Assembly: GCF_900112245.1 (NCBI RefSeq)
Contig: NZ_FOYX01000001.1
Span: 2,033,856-2,097,855, forward strand
DNA: 64,000 nt
DNA from: Maribacter stanieri
GTDB taxonomy: Bacteria; Bacteroidota; Bacteroidia; Flavobacteriales; Flavobacteriaceae
Reading direction: 5' to 3'
Made by a program: the position numbers and the translations under genes
The notes under the pieces: model-generated
The model's database searches: none
The model's input: only the letters and a program-made list of their open reading frames with translations
Told to the model about the DNA's origin: nothing
In this document: positions 63,653-64,000 of the stretch, piece by piece
Position numbering within the stretch: the first letter of the stretch is position 1
Layout of the letters: every line of letters begins with the position of its first letter

Positions 63653-64000
63653 TTGTATCTAAGCCTCATTATCATATTATTCATTACCTCCAAAAGTGAT
63701 TTTGTCCCATTATTCAACGGCAAAAATCTTGATGGTTGGGAATTAGAGAATGGTAAGGCACTATTTAATTTAGAAGATGGTGTAATTATAGGAACATATA
63801 CTTCTGGCACCCTAAATACATTCCAGTGTACAAGAGAATCTTATTCCGATTTTATTTTCGCTTTTGAGGCTCATTTGGGTGAAGAAACAAATTAAGGTGT
63901 GATGTTTAGGGCCCAAAGCAATCCTGAATATAGAGATGGCAGGGTACACGGTTATCAAATCGTAATCGAACCTTAGCTTCATTATATGATTTAATCACGG
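63653..64000 (+). pseudogene. Decayed DUF1080 gene (runs off the right edge)
   Basis: The frame encodes a signal-like KSLFITLLYLSLIIILFITS and then DUF1080 sequence FVPLFNGKNLDGWELENG. An in-frame TAA at 63893-63895 is followed, in the same frame, by GVMFRAQSNPEYRDGRVHGY and QIVIEP, then TAG. The signal peptide also lacks its ATG: sequence upstream reads KQRKSLF after a stop, leaving only TTG 63653. The text after the second stop resembles the family again only in a shifted frame (LYDLIT). Several lesions make this a pseudogene. It is a relative of 53335-54135. Confidence 0.7.

Noticed and set aside
1-64000. Insertion sequences, integrase genes, complete tRNA or rRNA genes
   Set aside because: I looked for transposase, integrase and full cloverleaf signals on both strands and saw none. 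Only the tRNA 3' fragment at 33400-33420 is present.

Overview
The window comes from an AT-rich genome of a marine Flavobacteriaceae-type Bacteroidota. The evidence is SusC/SusD pairs, N-terminal lipoprotein signals, weak Shine-Dalgarno sequences, and many promoters with the Bacteroidota -7 element TAnnTTTG. It falls into two very different halves, separated near 33.36-33.42 kb by a terminator next to a tRNA 3'-end fragment that looks like an old attachment site.

Left half (1-33.3 kb), a stress and respiration-type island. It holds a ferrous iron operon (membrane-anchored DtxR-FeoA fusion, FeoB split into GTPase and membrane genes), three universal stress proteins, and an MDR/SDR oxidoreductase pair. 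Signalling genes include a CheB-CheR-PAS fusion with a partner histidine kinase, a small receiver protein and a broken LytTR regulator. Others are FtsH, a trypsin/PDZ protease, a release-factor-like protein (baeRF7 type), a hydrolase/phosphoribosyltransferase pair and an MlaE-MlaF-MlaD lipid transport operon. Most transcription units are preceded by a palindrome TGAY-N4-RTCA, which is the CRP/FNR core. In 17 cases the palindrome lies exactly 23 nt from a -7 box, so the block looks like one regulon. One such promoter has no gene behind it and reads into an 800-nt array of six strong hairpins (23480-24227), a candidate structured RNA locus. Two genes are split by single-base frame changes: an AI-2E type permease at a T9 tract, and the LytTR regulator.

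Right half (33.9-64 kb), a saccharide utilisation region. On the minus strand is an L-rhamnose catabolic operon: aldolase/dehydrogenase fusion, isomerase, kinase, FMN-dependent lactate dehydrogenase and an NCS1-type permease. It is divergent from a GntR-type regulator. On the plus strand follow a lipoprotein sulfatase, SusC/SusD, a secreted haem-containing sugar dehydrogenase-like lipoprotein, and a tightly packed run of DUF1080, TIM-barrel epimerase, DUF4432, cupin, second TIM-barrel and Gfo/Idh/MocA genes. Next comes a secreted sulfatase-GH78 alpha-L-rhamnosidase fusion, then a decayed DUF1080 pseudogene at the edge. A second promoter architecture (10-bp-spaced CAGGAT repeats 17-20 nt before a -7 box) precedes the rhamnose operon, the sulfatase, susC and the fusion gene.

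Together the right half suggests uptake and desulfation of sulfated rhamnose-containing algal saccharides (ulvan-like), full breakdown of L-rhamnose to DHAP and pyruvate, and an oxidative (keto-sugar) branch for another sugar. Positions were counted by hand from the sequence. Family assignments come from motif recognition, not database searches.
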